Assembly (NCBI RefSeq): GCF_008122265.1
Contig: NZ_CP043042.1
Location: 4,030,001 to 4,094,000, forward strand
DNA length: 64,000 nt
DNA from: Marinobacter fonticola
GTDB lineage: Bacteria; Pseudomonadota; Gammaproteobacteria; Pseudomonadales; Oleiphilaceae
Reading direction: 5' to 3'
A program made the position numbers and the translations under genes. This document shows positions 15,558 through 24,705 of the stretch, piece after piece. Position 1 is the first letter of the stretch, and each line of letters begins with the position of its first letter. The notes under the pieces were generated by a model. That model worked only from the letters and a program-made list of their open reading frames with translations. It was not told the origin of the DNA and did not search any database.

Positions 15558-15574
15558 CCTGACAAAACCCTGAT
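15558..15574 (+). promoter_or_regulatory. Possible response-regulator direct repeat CCTGAC-N5-CCTGAT
   Basis: Two CTGA half-sites 11 bp apart lie 54 bases upstream of the LtaS-like gene and just after a TTGACA hexamer (15548-15553). A similar pair (CCTGAC-N4-GCTGAA, 17677-17692) lies upstream of the GtrA-family gene. Direct repeats with 10-11 bp period suit the OmpR-type regulator encoded in the same cluster. Weak evidence. Confidence 0.25.
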
Positions 15575-15627
15575 AGCACCCTACTTATCATAGCGCCTCC
15601 CCAACGACCGAATTCCGGGATGGCGCG

Positions 15628-17670
15628 ATGTCCAATCAGGTGCAGTCACACGCAGGTTCAATCACTCACACGGGCAACCCCGTGGAGGCGCAATCATTTG
15701 TCAGCCGCCTCTATCGGCCATTTCGAGGCGGAGGCGCCTATACGCCCCTGCTCATGCTGTTCTGCGCAATACTTCTTATTGGAAGCCTGTCCCGGCTGTT
15801 GCTCGTGATCTGGAAAGCGGACCGGTTTGCGGACACCGGAATCGGTGCCACTCTGTTCCTTCAAGGGCTTCGGGTCGACGCGATCGCTGCCGGGATGGCG
15901 GTCGCCGTTCCTTTGCTCCTGTTGCCCTTGCTCGCCCATCGATTCGGCTGGCCGGCCTGGCGCCGCTTCAGCTATATCTGGGCGCTGATTATGGTGTTTG
16001 CCGTCCTGTTTATGGAGTTGGCGACACCGCCTTTTATCGCCCAATATGACGTTCGACCCAACCGGCTTTTCATCGAGTACCTGAAGTACCCGCAGGAAGT
16101 TCTCGCTACGCTCTGGCATGGCTTCCGGTTGCCGGTGCTGCTGGGCTCCGGCCTGTGCATTCTGCTGACCGCCTTATTCGCCAGGCTGTTGCGCCCCTGG
16201 CTGCGCGAGCAGCGGCGGCCGGCCTACAAGTGGACACTCATGGCCTGGCCGGTAGCCGTGCTCGCCGTCTTTATGAGCATCCGTTCCACGACCGACCACC
16301 GGCCGGCCAACCCGGCCATGTTTGCCCTGACCTCCGATGCGCTAGTCAATTCCCTGATCCTGAATTCGGCCTGGTCGGTCGGTTTTGCCCTTTACAATCT
16401 CAAGCACGAAGCTCAGGCAAGCGAGGCTTACGGCGCCCTGAAACCACAGGCCATGCTCGATGAAATACGCAACGCCCCCTGGTTGCGAGGTGCAGACTTT
16501 CCCTCCGAGCAATACCCAACCCTGCACTATCAGGCGGCGACGGTGGAGCGGAAACGGCCGCTCAATCTCGTCATCATCCTGGAAGAAAGCCTGGGAGCCA
16601 CCTTCGTGAAATCCCTCGGCGGCGTACCCGTAACTCCCAACCTCGAGACGCTCAAGGATCAGGGATGGTGGTTTGAAAATCTCTACGCCACGGGCACCCG
16701 CTCTGTCCGCGGCATTGAAGCGGTGGTCTCGGGCTACCTGCCATCGCCGGCACGCAGTGTGGTCAAGCTGTCTTTGTCGCAAAACCACTTCTTTACCCTG
16801 GCCGGGCTACTTCGGGAACAGGGCTACGACACCGGTTTCGTCTATGGCGGCGAGGCGCATTTCGACAACATGCGCAGCTTCTTCACCGGCAATGGCTTCG
16901 AGCAGATTATCGATCAAAGCGATTACATCGATCCCGCATTTACAGGTAGCTGGGGTGTTAGCGACGAGGATCTCTTCGCCATGGCCGACAAACAGCTCGC
17001 AGCTCTTCACCAGACAGGAAAACCTTTTTTCCGCCTGGTTTTTACATCGTCGAACCACACCCCATTTGAATTCCCCGACGGTCGTATCGATTTGCACGAT
17101 GCCGACAAGCAAACCGTCAACAACGCCGTTAAATATGCCGATTACGCGCTGGGAGGTTTCATTGCCCAGGCCCGCCAACGTGACTACTGGAAGGACACCC
17201 TCTTCCTGGTTGTGGCCGATCATGACGACCGGGTATGGGGCAACGAACTTGTGCCCATCAAGAACTTTCACATTCCCGGGTTGATTCTCGGAGCCGACAC
17301 CCAGCCCAAGCGCGTCGGGACACTGGCCAGCCAGATCGATCTGGCGCCCACCCTGCTGTCCCTGATGGGCGTGAGCGCCACACACCCGATGATCGGCCGG
17401 GACCTGACCCTGCCCGACGAGGCTCCGGGCCGGGCGATGATGCAGTTCTACGACAACTACGCCTGGTTGACGGCCAATAACGACGTAACCGTGCTGCGCC
17501 GTGACCAGCCACCGTTGAAGGGACATTACGACCCGCGTGCCGGGATCACCAACTATCTCCGCCAGGCGCCCGGCGAGGCTAGCGTTCGCGAGGCCAAAGC
17601 CCATGCCATGCTTCCGTTGTGGCTCTATCGCGAACGAAAGTATCCGGGCGCCGAAGACATCGCGCCTTGA
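15628..17670 (+). CDS. LtaS-type inner-membrane sulfatase/phosphoglycerol transferase family protein
   Basis: 680 residues. About five hydrophobic spans in the first ~220 residues are followed by a periplasmic alkaline-phosphatase-fold domain (~310-600). Visible are LVIILEESLG (metal-binding Glu), GTRSVRGIEAV at the nucleophile region (Ser where relatives often have Thr), YGGEAHFDNM and VVADHDDRVWG (metal Asp/His). Such enzymes move phosphoglycerol or phosphoethanolamine-like groups onto lipids or glycans at the outer face of the inner membrane. It opens a cluster with GtrA, GtrB-like and ArnT-like genes and a two-component system, pointing to LPS or glycan decoration. The donor group is unknown. 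Confidence 0.82.
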   Translation: MSNQVQSHAGSITHTGNPVEAQSFVSRLYRPFRGGGAYTPLLMLFCAILLIGSLSRLLLVIWKADRFADTGIGATLFLQGLRVDAIAAGMAVAVPLLLLPLLAHRFGWPAWRRFSYIWALIMVFAVLFMELATPPFIAQYDVRPNRLFIEYLKYPQEVLATLWHGFRLPVLLGSGLCILLTALFARLLRPWLREQRRPAYKWTLMAWPVAVLAVFMSIRSTTDHRPANPAMFALTSDALVNSLILNSAWSVGFALYNLKHEAQASEAYGALKPQAMLDEIRNAPWLRGADFPSEQYPTLHYQAATVERKRPLNLVIILEESLGATFVKSLGGVPVTPNLETLKDQGWWFENLYATGTRSVRGIEAVVSGYLPSPARSVVKLSLSQNHFFTLAGLLREQGYDTGFVYGGEAHFDNMRSFFTGNGFEQIIDQSDYIDPAFTGSWGVSDEDLFAMADKQLAALHQTGKPFFRLVFTSSNHTPFEFPDGRIDLHDADKQTVNNAVKYADYALGGFIAQARQRDYWKDTLFLVVADHDDRVWGNELVPIKNFHIPGLILGADTQPKRVGTLASQIDLAPTLLSLMGVSATHPMIGRDLTLPDEAPGRAMMQFYDNYAWLTANNDVTVLRRDQPPLKGHYDPRAGITNYLRQAPGEASVREAKAHAMLPLWLYRERKYPGAEDIAP

Positions 17671-17728
17671 CGTTTCCCTGACTTTTGCTGAACACCGGCT
17701 TCACACACCGCTCGTTAGGATGTCCGTT

Positions 17729-18127
17729 ATGCAAACAGGGCTAATGACAGATGGCCGCAGAGGTTGGCGGTGGCTTCGTTTTCTGCTGACCGGCGGACTC
17801 TCGACCGCTATCCACTGGACCGTGATGGCAGCAGCGATAGCGATCGGCCAGGCGGCGCTCACTGCAAGCATTATCGGCAGCGTCGCCGGTGCGCTGACGA
17901 ACTACCAGCTTCAGCGCAACATCACCTTCAACCATCGAGGCGCCCATCGACCGGCGCTTGTACGTTACCTGCTTTGCTATGCCTTCGGCGGCATCGTCAA
18001 CGCGGCCTTTTTCTGGCTGCTGCATGGCCCGCTCGAACTATCGACAGTACCGGCCCAAACGCTGACAACGGCGGTAATCACGGGTCTGAACTATGTGCTT
18101 TACGCGAGGATTGTGTTCCATGACTAG
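17729..18127 (+). CDS. GtrA-family membrane protein (putative polyprenyl-phosphate-sugar flippase)
   Basis: 132 residues from the ATG at 17729, chosen because AGGA lies 8 bases upstream; ATGs at 17720 and 17744 are alternatives. Four membrane helices are visible (FLLTGGLSTAIHW, ALTASIIGSVAGAL with NYQLQRNITF, YLLCYAFGGIVNAAFFWLL, TAVITGLNYVLYARIVF), the GtrA pattern. Relatives flip undecaprenyl-phosphate-sugar across the inner membrane. The next gene, a GtrB-like transferase, starts inside this one's last codons, as expected for a linked pair. Confidence 0.88.
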   Translation: MQTGLMTDGRRGWRWLRFLLTGGLSTAIHWTVMAAAIAIGQAALTASIIGSVAGALTNYQLQRNITFNHRGAHRPALVRYLLCYAFGGIVNAAFFWLLHGPLELSTVPAQTLTTAVITGLNYVLYARIVFHD

Positions 18128-19151
18128 CATCAACACGGAACATCGGGCGGTCGCCCTGCCCACGAAACTACTTTCGATCATCGTACCGGTCTTCAATGAA
18201 CGGGCCGTATTACCCATCCTGCTCGAGCATTTGCGTCCGATTCTCCGGCAACTCGAACTGAGAACTGAAATCGTCTTTGTCGACGATGGCAGCGAAGACG
18301 GCAGCGCAGAATTCATCCGGGGAGAAATTCTCAAGGATTCATCCCTACGGCTTGGCCGGCTAAGCCGTAATTTTGGTAAAGAAGCTGCGCTTACCGCCGG
18401 CATAGAGCTGGCCCGGGGGCACGCCATCGTCATTCTCGACGCCGACCTGCAGGACCCGCCCGAGCTGATTCCGGACATGGTCGCGCGCTGGCAGGCCGGC
18501 GCCGATGTGGTGTTGATGCAGCGGCGTTCGCGCAGTGGCGAGTCCGGTTTCAAGCGTTTCTGTGCCTACGGTTTCTACCGCATTCTCAATCGCGCCTGTC
18601 GCGGGACCATACCGGTCGACACCGGCGATTTCCGACTGATGAGCCGCAAGGCGGTGGACGCCCTGCTCACCCTGGAAGAACGCAACCGCTACATGAAGGG
18701 ACTGTTCGCCTGGGTTGGCCTGCCCACTGCCGTTATCGAGTATGACCGGGCGCCGCGCTCGGCCGGTGTCTCGAAATGGGACACCTTCGGCCTGTTCGGA
18801 CTCGCCCTGGAAGCGCTGACGTCATTCTCGATCATGCCCCTGCGCTGGACTGCCGGTATCGGGCTGACCGCAGCCATCGCGGGAGCACTGTTTGGGCTGT
18901 GGATCGTCGCCAAGGCCCTGATACTTGGTAACGTTACCGCCGGCTATCCGTCGTTGATCGCCATCATCACCTTCCTCGGGGGTATGCAGTTACTCGGTAT
19001 CGGGATTGTCGGCGAGTATGTCGGCAAGACCTACCTGGAATCCAAACGCAGGCCGGTTTACATCCTGCGTGACATCGTCGAGCAGTCAGGGCCGGCGGAT
19101 CGAAGCATCAATACATTCCACGAGGCCAGTCGTTATGTTGAAGCGGGTTAG
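18120..19151 (+). CDS. GT2 polyprenyl-phosphate glycosyltransferase (GtrB/ArnC/DPM1-like)
   Basis: 343 residues; the ATG overlaps the end of the GtrA gene by 8 bases. The N-terminal GT2 domain shows SIIVPVFNER, the DDGSEDGS and DADLQDPPE metal/sugar-binding motifs, and SRNFGKEAALTAG. Two C-terminal helices (~235-305) anchor it to the inner membrane. It should transfer a sugar from a nucleotide to undecaprenyl phosphate on the cytoplasmic side. The lipid-linked sugar can then be flipped by the GtrA protein and used by the ArnT-like enzyme encoded next. Confidence 0.92.
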   Translation: MTSINTEHRAVALPTKLLSIIVPVFNERAVLPILLEHLRPILRQLELRTEIVFVDDGSEDGSAEFIRGEILKDSSLRLGRLSRNFGKEAALTAGIELARGHAIVILDADLQDPPELIPDMVARWQAGADVVLMQRRSRSGESGFKRFCAYGFYRILNRACRGTIPVDTGDFRLMSRKAVDALLTLEERNRYMKGLFAWVGLPTAVIEYDRAPRSAGVSKWDTFGLFGLALEALTSFSIMPLRWTAGIGLTAAIAGALFGLWIVAKALILGNVTAGYPSLIAIITFLGGMQLLGIGIVGEYVGKTYLESKRRPVYILRDIVEQSGPADRSINTFHEASRYVEAG

Positions 19152-20613
19152 TCCCTGGTTTTGGTTGTTAGCGGCCGTCCTGCTCAGCCGGCTTTTGAGC
19201 ATGACGATTTTCCCCCTGGTGGACACCACGGAACCGCGTTACGGCGAGATCGCACGCCTGATGGCCGCCACCGGAGACTGGATTACCCCGTGGTTCGAGC
19301 CCGGTGTGCCGTTTTGGGGTAAGCCCCCCTTGTCATTCTGGGCCCAGGCGTTAGCCATACGCGCCTTCGGCCTGACCGAATTCGCGTTACGGTTTCCTTC
19401 CTGGCTCTGCATGCTGGCCACCGTCGCGCTCATCTGGCGGTACACCCTGGAGATCAGCGGTTACCGTACCGCTCGCTGGTGCGCGCTGATTCTCTCCAGT
19501 ATGGCGCTGACCTACGTGGCCTCCGGCGCGGTGATGACGGACCCTTTCCTCGCGTTAGGTACGACCCTGAGCCTCGTGAGTTTCGGCATGGTCATCGCCG
19601 GCCGGGTCGACAACTGGCGCTGGCTCTTTTTTCTAGGGATCGCCATTGGTCTTCTGGCAAAAGGCCCGCTGGCCGTTGTGCTGACAGGGTTTCCCATGGC
19701 CCTGTGGCTATCCTGCCGTGCACGCTGGCACTTCTACGGCAGGAGTCTGCCCTGGGTAAGAGGCACCCTGCTGACACTGGCGATAACGCTACCCTGGTAC
19801 ATTGCCGCCGAACTCAAGACACCCGGTTTCCTGGATTACTTTATCGTTGGGGAACATATTCGGCGCTTTCTCGACCCAGGCTGGGCGGGCGACCTCTATG
19901 GCAGCGCCCATGACCAGCCGAAAGGCATGATTTGGATATTCTGGCTCTGGGCCTCTTTTCCCTGGGGTGTGCTGGGGCTGGCGGGCCTGGTCACGGTCGC
20001 CGTAAAAGGACAGGCTGGACGACTGCGCAGGCACCTCAGCGGCGACAAATACAGTCAGTTCGCCCTGATGTGCGCCCTGTCCCCCATGCTATTTTTCACG
20101 CTCGCGGGCAATACGCTCTGGACTTACATTCTGCCGTCTCTACCTTTTAGCGCGCTGCTGATTGCCGAAGCCGTTAATGCCTGGCAAGTGCGGCTTACCC
20201 GCACCCGCCGTAACGTCGGTAGAGCCCTGATTCCGGCAACACTGGCGACGCCGGTTCTATTATCCGCGTTCGCATTGGTAGCCGTGACCAATCAACAGGA
20301 ACTCAAGACAGAAGAAGGTGTGGCGAGCTACTATTTCTCGCAGCGCCAGCCCGGCGATAGCGCGCTACTCTATCTCGACAAACTGCCTTTCTCAGCCCAA
20401 TTTTATAGCCGCGGAACCGCTAACGAGGTGACGCTGGAAGAGCTGCTCGATATGCATCAGAATCAGGCGTTTCAGCGCTATTTTGTCGCCGTGCCCAGAG
20501 ATGAGGAAAACCGGGTGCTCGCCAAGCTACCGGTATCGCCCCGGATCGGGGCCGAGAACCAGCGCTACGTGCTACTCCAGTTTGAAGACCCGAAAGTACC
20601 GACCGAAGGCTGA
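19135..20613 (+). CDS. ArnT/PMT-like inner-membrane glycosyltransferase
   Basis: 492 residues from the ATG at 19135, which overlaps the GT2 gene by 17 bases. The N-terminal loop has the PMT/ArnT signature TTEPRYGEIARLM (acidic-Arg motif) and WFEPGVPFWGKPPL. About 11-12 membrane helices and a short periplasmic C-terminus follow. GT-C enzymes of this class move a sugar from a polyprenyl phosphate to lipid A or another periplasmic acceptor. No aminoarabinose synthesis genes (arnA, arnB, arnD) are present here, so the sugar is probably not aminoarabinose unless those genes lie elsewhere. Confidence 0.88.
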   Translation: MLKRVSPWFWLLAAVLLSRLLSMTIFPLVDTTEPRYGEIARLMAATGDWITPWFEPGVPFWGKPPLSFWAQALAIRAFGLTEFALRFPSWLCMLATVALIWRYTLEISGYRTARWCALILSSMALTYVASGAVMTDPFLALGTTLSLVSFGMVIAGRVDNWRWLFFLGIAIGLLAKGPLAVVLTGFPMALWLSCRARWHFYGRSLPWVRGTLLTLAITLPWYIAAELKTPGFLDYFIVGEHIRRFLDPGWAGDLYGSAHDQPKGMIWIFWLWASFPWGVLGLAGLVTVAVKGQAGRLRRHLSGDKYSQFALMCALSPMLFFTLAGNTLWTYILPSLPFSALLIAEAVNAWQVRLTRTRRNVGRALIPATLATPVLLSAFALVAVTNQQELKTEEGVASYYFSQRQPGDSALLYLDKLPFSAQFYSRGTANEVTLEELLDMHQNQAFQRYFVAVPRDEENRVLAKLPVSPRIGAENQRYVLLQFEDPKVPTEG

Positions 20614-20620
20614 GTGATCC

Positions 20621-21364
20621 ATGTCAAAACCGCCGTCGCACACGTCAGGAGTGGTCAGCCCACTTCGCCTTCTCATCGTCGAAGATCAGGTCGACCTGGC
20701 TGAAAATCTGTTTGAGTTTTTGGGTGAGAGCCGTTATGCGCTGGATTTCGCGGCCGACGGCCTGACGGCGTTACACCTGCTGGCCACCCATAACTACGAT
20801 GTGATCGTGCTGGACCTGATGCTGCCCGGCGTTTCGGGCTTCGAGATCTGCCGGCGCATCCGCAATGACCTGCAATGTTCAACACCGATCATCATGATGA
20901 CCGCACGCGGATCGATGACGGATAAAGAACAGGGCTTCGAGTTCGGCGCCGACGACTACCTGGTCAAACCCTTTGAACTACGCGAACTGCAACTGCGTAT
21001 CGAGGCCCTCCATCGCCGCTATAGCGGTCCGGGACAGACCGGACTGGTGGCGGGCCCGGTGCGCTTTGATCCGGGCACGCTGAGGGTCGACCTGGCTGGC
21101 CAGCAGGCCGAATTGACGGGCATCCCCGCCCGGCTGTTCGAGTTACTGGTGCGCGCCTATCCCAACTTCCTCAGCCACGAAGCCCTCAGCGAAACCATCT
21201 GGGGCCACGACGGCGCCGGTATCGAAGGGCACACGCTACGAACCCACATTTACTCTCTACGCCAAACACTGCAAAAAGCCCTTGGGCATTCTCTGATCAA
21301 AACCGTCTACGGGCGAGGCTACCGTATCGACCCACCGGCTGAGGTGGAGTCATCGTTACGGTGA
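20621..21364 (+). CDS. OmpR/PhoB-family response regulator
   Basis: 247 residues. The receiver domain spans residues ~15-130 (LLIVEDQ acidic pocket, phospho-acceptor Asp65 in VLDLMLPG, Thr in MMTARG, Lys in YLVKPFE). The winged-helix DNA-binding domain occupies ~145-240 (ending LIKTVYGRGYRIDPP). The sensor kinase gene overlaps its stop codon, and it lies 7 bases after the ArnT-like gene. It likely controls this envelope-modification operon in response to cationic peptides, metal or acid, by analogy with PmrA/ColR systems; the signal is not known. Confidence 0.95.
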   Translation: MSKPPSHTSGVVSPLRLLIVEDQVDLAENLFEFLGESRYALDFAADGLTALHLLATHNYDVIVLDLMLPGVSGFEICRRIRNDLQCSTPIIMMTARGSMTDKEQGFEFGADDYLVKPFELRELQLRIEALHRRYSGPGQTGLVAGPVRFDPGTLRVDLAGQQAELTGIPARLFELLVRAYPNFLSHEALSETIWGHDGAGIEGHTLRTHIYSLRQTLQKALGHSLIKTVYGRGYRIDPPAEVESSLR

Positions 21365-22644
21365 GACGCTCCCTGGCAACCCGGCTTTTCCGCAACCTCT
21401 TTCTGGTCAGTCTGGTCACCGCGCTACTCTCCATCGGCGGTATCGAACTTTTCTATGGGGATATGGAAGACACCATTCTCACACTTGAGCTGACCGAGGA
21501 GCGGACGTTTTTTCGCCAACAGATTAACGAAGCCCGTTACCAGACCTGGCGAACGGCCCGGCTCCGCGCCTTTTATCTCCCCAAGGGCGAAAGCGATGCG
21601 GTGTTGCCAGAGTACCTGCAGGGCAGGCCGTCGCCTTTTTCGGATGAGATTGAGCTTCCCGGGGCGACCTACCTGGTATTGGTCACCGACGTGGATACGC
21701 CACCGGGCCGCCTGTATCTCTCCCAGGACATTTCAATCATGGAAGAACAGGAGCTGCTTTCCCAACTCACCGTTATGGCTGTGTTGCTGGGTATGGCCCT
21801 GTTGGGTTTTATCCTTTCCCGGCTGAGCGCCCGCTATCTCGTGCACCCGTTACGCAAGCTGACCCACCAAATCCAGGGGACGGAGCCGGCAAAGTCCATG
21901 CGCCGGCTTGAAACCAACTACCGCGACACCGAATTTGCCGATATCGCGGCGGCCTTCAATCGCTTTCTGGACGCCATTGAAACCTTTGTCGAGCGGGAGA
22001 AATCGTTCGTCAAACTGGCCAGCCACGAACTGCGCACGCCGCTGGCGGTGATGACCGGCGCTTTGGATATCATCGAGAGGCGAGACAGCCTGTCGCCGGC
22101 AGACAAACGCACCCTCGCCCGCATTCGGCGCGCGACTCAGGACATGCAGTCCGACGTCGATGTACTGCTTAAACTCGCCCGTGGGCATATCGACAGTGAC
22201 GAGCACCGCACACTGAGCCTCCACCACAGCATCGAAGATACATTGGATGAATTGGAGAGCAGCCAGGCCGATTATCGATCCAGACTCCGGTTCACGCCTG
22301 GCCCGTCCGACCAGACCGTAACGACGGACCCAGCCCTCCTGCGCATGTTGCTGCGCAATCTGCTGCTAAATGCGTTGAAACATACCCAGCAAACCGTCGA
22401 AATTGACGCTCTCCCAGGGCACCTGCGTATTCGCGACTACGGCAGTGGACTACCGGACCATATCTCCGAAAGACTCACTCATACGCCCTTGGCTGAAGAG
22501 GGACGTATTCAGGAAACCAGTTTCGGCTTGTTGATCGTCCAACTGATTTGCGAACGGCTTGGCTGGCAACTGGCCGTCATCCAGACCAGCCCCAAGGGCA
22601 CGGAAATCGAGATCCGGTTCGACGACACGGTAAAGATTCACTAA
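21361..22644 (+). CDS. Membrane sensor histidine kinase
   Basis: 427 residues with a GTG start that overlaps the regulator stop (GTGA). One helix near residues 10-30 and a second near 135-155 bracket a periplasmic sensor of ~105 residues. The HAMP-like region is followed by the HisKA domain with His222 in SHELRTPLAV. The ATPase domain has NLLLNALKHT (N box), DYGSGLP (G1) and a compact end. The sensor region is Glu/Asp-rich (DMEDTILTLELTEE), similar to metal- or peptide-sensing acidic patches in PhoQ/PmrB-like kinases, but I cannot name the ligand. Confidence 0.92.
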   Translation: MRRSLATRLFRNLFLVSLVTALLSIGGIELFYGDMEDTILTLELTEERTFFRQQINEARYQTWRTARLRAFYLPKGESDAVLPEYLQGRPSPFSDEIELPGATYLVLVTDVDTPPGRLYLSQDISIMEEQELLSQLTVMAVLLGMALLGFILSRLSARYLVHPLRKLTHQIQGTEPAKSMRRLETNYRDTEFADIAAAFNRFLDAIETFVEREKSFVKLASHELRTPLAVMTGALDIIERRDSLSPADKRTLARIRRATQDMQSDVDVLLKLARGHIDSDEHRTLSLHHSIEDTLDELESSQADYRSRLRFTPGPSDQTVTTDPALLRMLLRNLLLNALKHTQQTVEIDALPGHLRIRDYGSGLPDHISERLTHTPLAEEGRIQETSFGLLIVQLICERLGWQLAVIQTSPKGTEIEIRFDDTVKIH

Positions 22645-22990
22645 CTCAAAATCCGGGAAACCGCTCCATCTGCCAGCAAAAAACGGAAGGAAACATTACC
22701 ATTTGTCGGGTATCGATCTGGTGCGTACCTAGGCCAAGCTGGTTCTCTTCTCCGTCGTCAACCCGTCGGCTCGCCTCCTACCTCTCTGTTTCTAAAACCT
22801 TTCCCGGATATTGTCGGACACAGTAGAAATCGACCTCATTCAGGTCATTCATGCCGCGAATAACCGCATGTCGTTTTTTCGATTGCTCAGTGAACATCCA
22901 GTCACTAGTTTTAAAAGCCACTGCAATCTGTACTTCCCGCAGAGCGCACTACAAAAATTTAAAACAAACAGCGACAGGATACGCAACCCT
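22645..22990. other. 346-bp promoter region of the peptide transporter operon
   Basis: No gene with a plausible start and ribosome site is visible. The stretch nearer the transporter becomes AT-rich, as expected for its promoter. No clear terminator follows the kinase gene. Confidence 0.55.
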
Positions 22991-24556
22991 ATGAAACGAC
23001 TCCTCACAGCCTTCATGAGCTGCGTGGTAATGGCGGGGGCCGCACCCCTCGCCTCCGCAGCAGAGGCCAACAAAGAACTGAAGATGGCCTACGACGCCGA
23101 TCCCATCAGCCTCGACATCCACGAGCAGCTCTCCGGCGGCATGCTTCAGTTGTCGCACATGAATTTCGATCCACTCATTCGCTGGACCAAGGATCTGGAA
23201 TTCGAACCCCGCCTGGCCAAGAGCTGGGAACGGGTCGACGACAAGACTATGCGCTTTCACCTGCGCGAAGGCGTCAAGTTCCACTCCGGCAACACGCTGA
23301 CCAGCGAAGACGTGAAGTTCACCTTCGAGCGTCTTAAAAAGAGTCAGGACTACAAGGCGATTTTCCAGCCGTTCAGCGAGCTCAAGGTCATTGACGAACA
23401 CACTTTCGAGCTGATCACCAAAGAGCCCTACCCGCTGGTACTGAATACCGCCACCTACATCTTCCCGCTGGACAAGGCGTTCTACACCGGGACCGACAAA
23501 GACGGCAAGGACAAGAGCGCCATTAGTAAGCAGGCGAATACCTTCGCGTCTCGCAACCAATCCGGCACTGGTCCGTTCAAAGTGACCTCGCGCCAGCAAG
23601 GCGTAAAAGTGGAATTCGAGCGCTTCGAAGACTACTGGGACCAGGACTCGCCGGGTAACGTCGGCCAAATCGTCCTGACGCCCATCAAGGAGAACAACAC
23701 CCGTGTCTCCGCCCTGCTCTCCGGCGGCGTGGACTTCATCGCACCGGTTCCGCCCACCGATCTCGATCGTATCAAGAACGACCCCAAGACCAACCTGGTC
23801 ACCATGAGCGGCACCCGCATCATCCTGTTCCACATGAATCAGGAGCGGGTCGAAGCCTTTAAAGACAAGCGCGTGCGCCAGGCCATTGCCTACGCCATCA
23901 ACCAGGAAGGCATCGCGGCCAAGATCATGAAAGGTTTCGCCACCCCGGCCGCCCAGCTTTCCCCGGAAGGCTACCAGGGCCACGTCGACAGCCTGGAAAA
24001 GCGCTTTGATGTCGAGAAGGCCAAGCAGCTGATGAAAGAAGCGGGCTACGAGGACGGTTTCACCATCTCCATGATGGCGCCCAACAACCGTTACGTGAAC
24101 GACGACAAGATTGCTCAGGCGGTTGCCGCCATGCTGGCTCGCATCAACATCAGGGTCGACCTGAAGACACTGCCGAAAGCCCAGTACTGGCCCGAGTACG
24201 ATAACCGTGCTGCGGACATGATGCTGATCGGCTGGCATGCGGATACCGAGGACTCGGCCAACTTCTACGAGTTCCTGACCATGTGCGTGGACGCCGAGTC
24301 CGGCACCGGCCAGTACAACGCCGGCAACTACTGCAACCCGGAGCTGGACAAGCTGGTGCAGCAGGCCAACGTCGAAACCGATACCGCCAAGCGCACCGAG
24401 ATGCTGCAGAAAGTGGAAAAGGGTCTGTATGAAGATGCCGCTTTCGTCCCGCTGCACTGGCAGGATCTGGCCTGGGCCTCCAAGGAGAACGTGAAGATCG
24501 AGCCGATCCTCAACGTAATGAACTTCCCCTATATCGGTGACCTGGTCGTTGAGTAA
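22991..24556 (+). CDS. dppA: Dipeptide/oligopeptide ABC transporter substrate-binding protein
   Basis: 521 residues from the ATG at 22991. Its signal peptide ends near SAAEA (residue ~24). The SBP_bac_5 fold is clear: YDADPISLDIHEQ, FEPRLAKSWERVDDKTMRF, LREGVKFHSGN, TSEDVKFTFER, and two Cys (CVDAESG, YCNPELD) as in DppA, where a disulfide is found. It binds peptides in the periplasm and delivers them to the permeases encoded downstream. A terminator-like hairpin right after it should give extra binding-protein mRNA relative to the permease and ATPase genes. Confidence 0.92.
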   Translation: MKRLLTAFMSCVVMAGAAPLASAAEANKELKMAYDADPISLDIHEQLSGGMLQLSHMNFDPLIRWTKDLEFEPRLAKSWERVDDKTMRFHLREGVKFHSGNTLTSEDVKFTFERLKKSQDYKAIFQPFSELKVIDEHTFELITKEPYPLVLNTATYIFPLDKAFYTGTDKDGKDKSAISKQANTFASRNQSGTGPFKVTSRQQGVKVEFERFEDYWDQDSPGNVGQIVLTPIKENNTRVSALLSGGVDFIAPVPPTDLDRIKNDPKTNLVTMSGTRIILFHMNQERVEAFKDKRVRQAIAYAINQEGIAAKIMKGFATPAAQLSPEGYQGHVDSLEKRFDVEKAKQLMKEAGYEDGFTISMMAPNNRYVNDDKIAQAVAAMLARINIRVDLKTLPKAQYWPEYDNRAADMMLIGWHADTEDSANFYEFLTMCVDAESGTGQYNAGNYCNPELDKLVQQANVETDTAKRTEMLQKVEKGLYEDAAFVPLHWQDLAWASKENVKIEPILNVMNFPYIGDLVVE

Positions 24557-24569
24557 CGGGACCTGAAAT

Positions 24570-24608
24570 AAAAACCGGGTCCAACGCGACAGCGGACCCG
24601 GTTTTTTT
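24570..24608 (+). terminator. Partial terminator between dppA and dppB
   Basis: A 12-bp perfect stem (24571-24582 with 24594-24605, core ACCGGGTCC/GGACCCGGT) and a run of seven T lie 14 bases after the dppA stop. The permease gene is on the same strand 100 bases on, so some read-through or a second promoter is expected. Confidence 0.85.
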
Positions 24609-24705
24609 GTACCCGCTCATGCAGATGAGCACGCAGTAAACCAATAAAACCCGGGAACACGCGGCTTTTCGGCGGCGCTTCCCAGCCAGTTTTCGGTGTG
24701 ACCCC

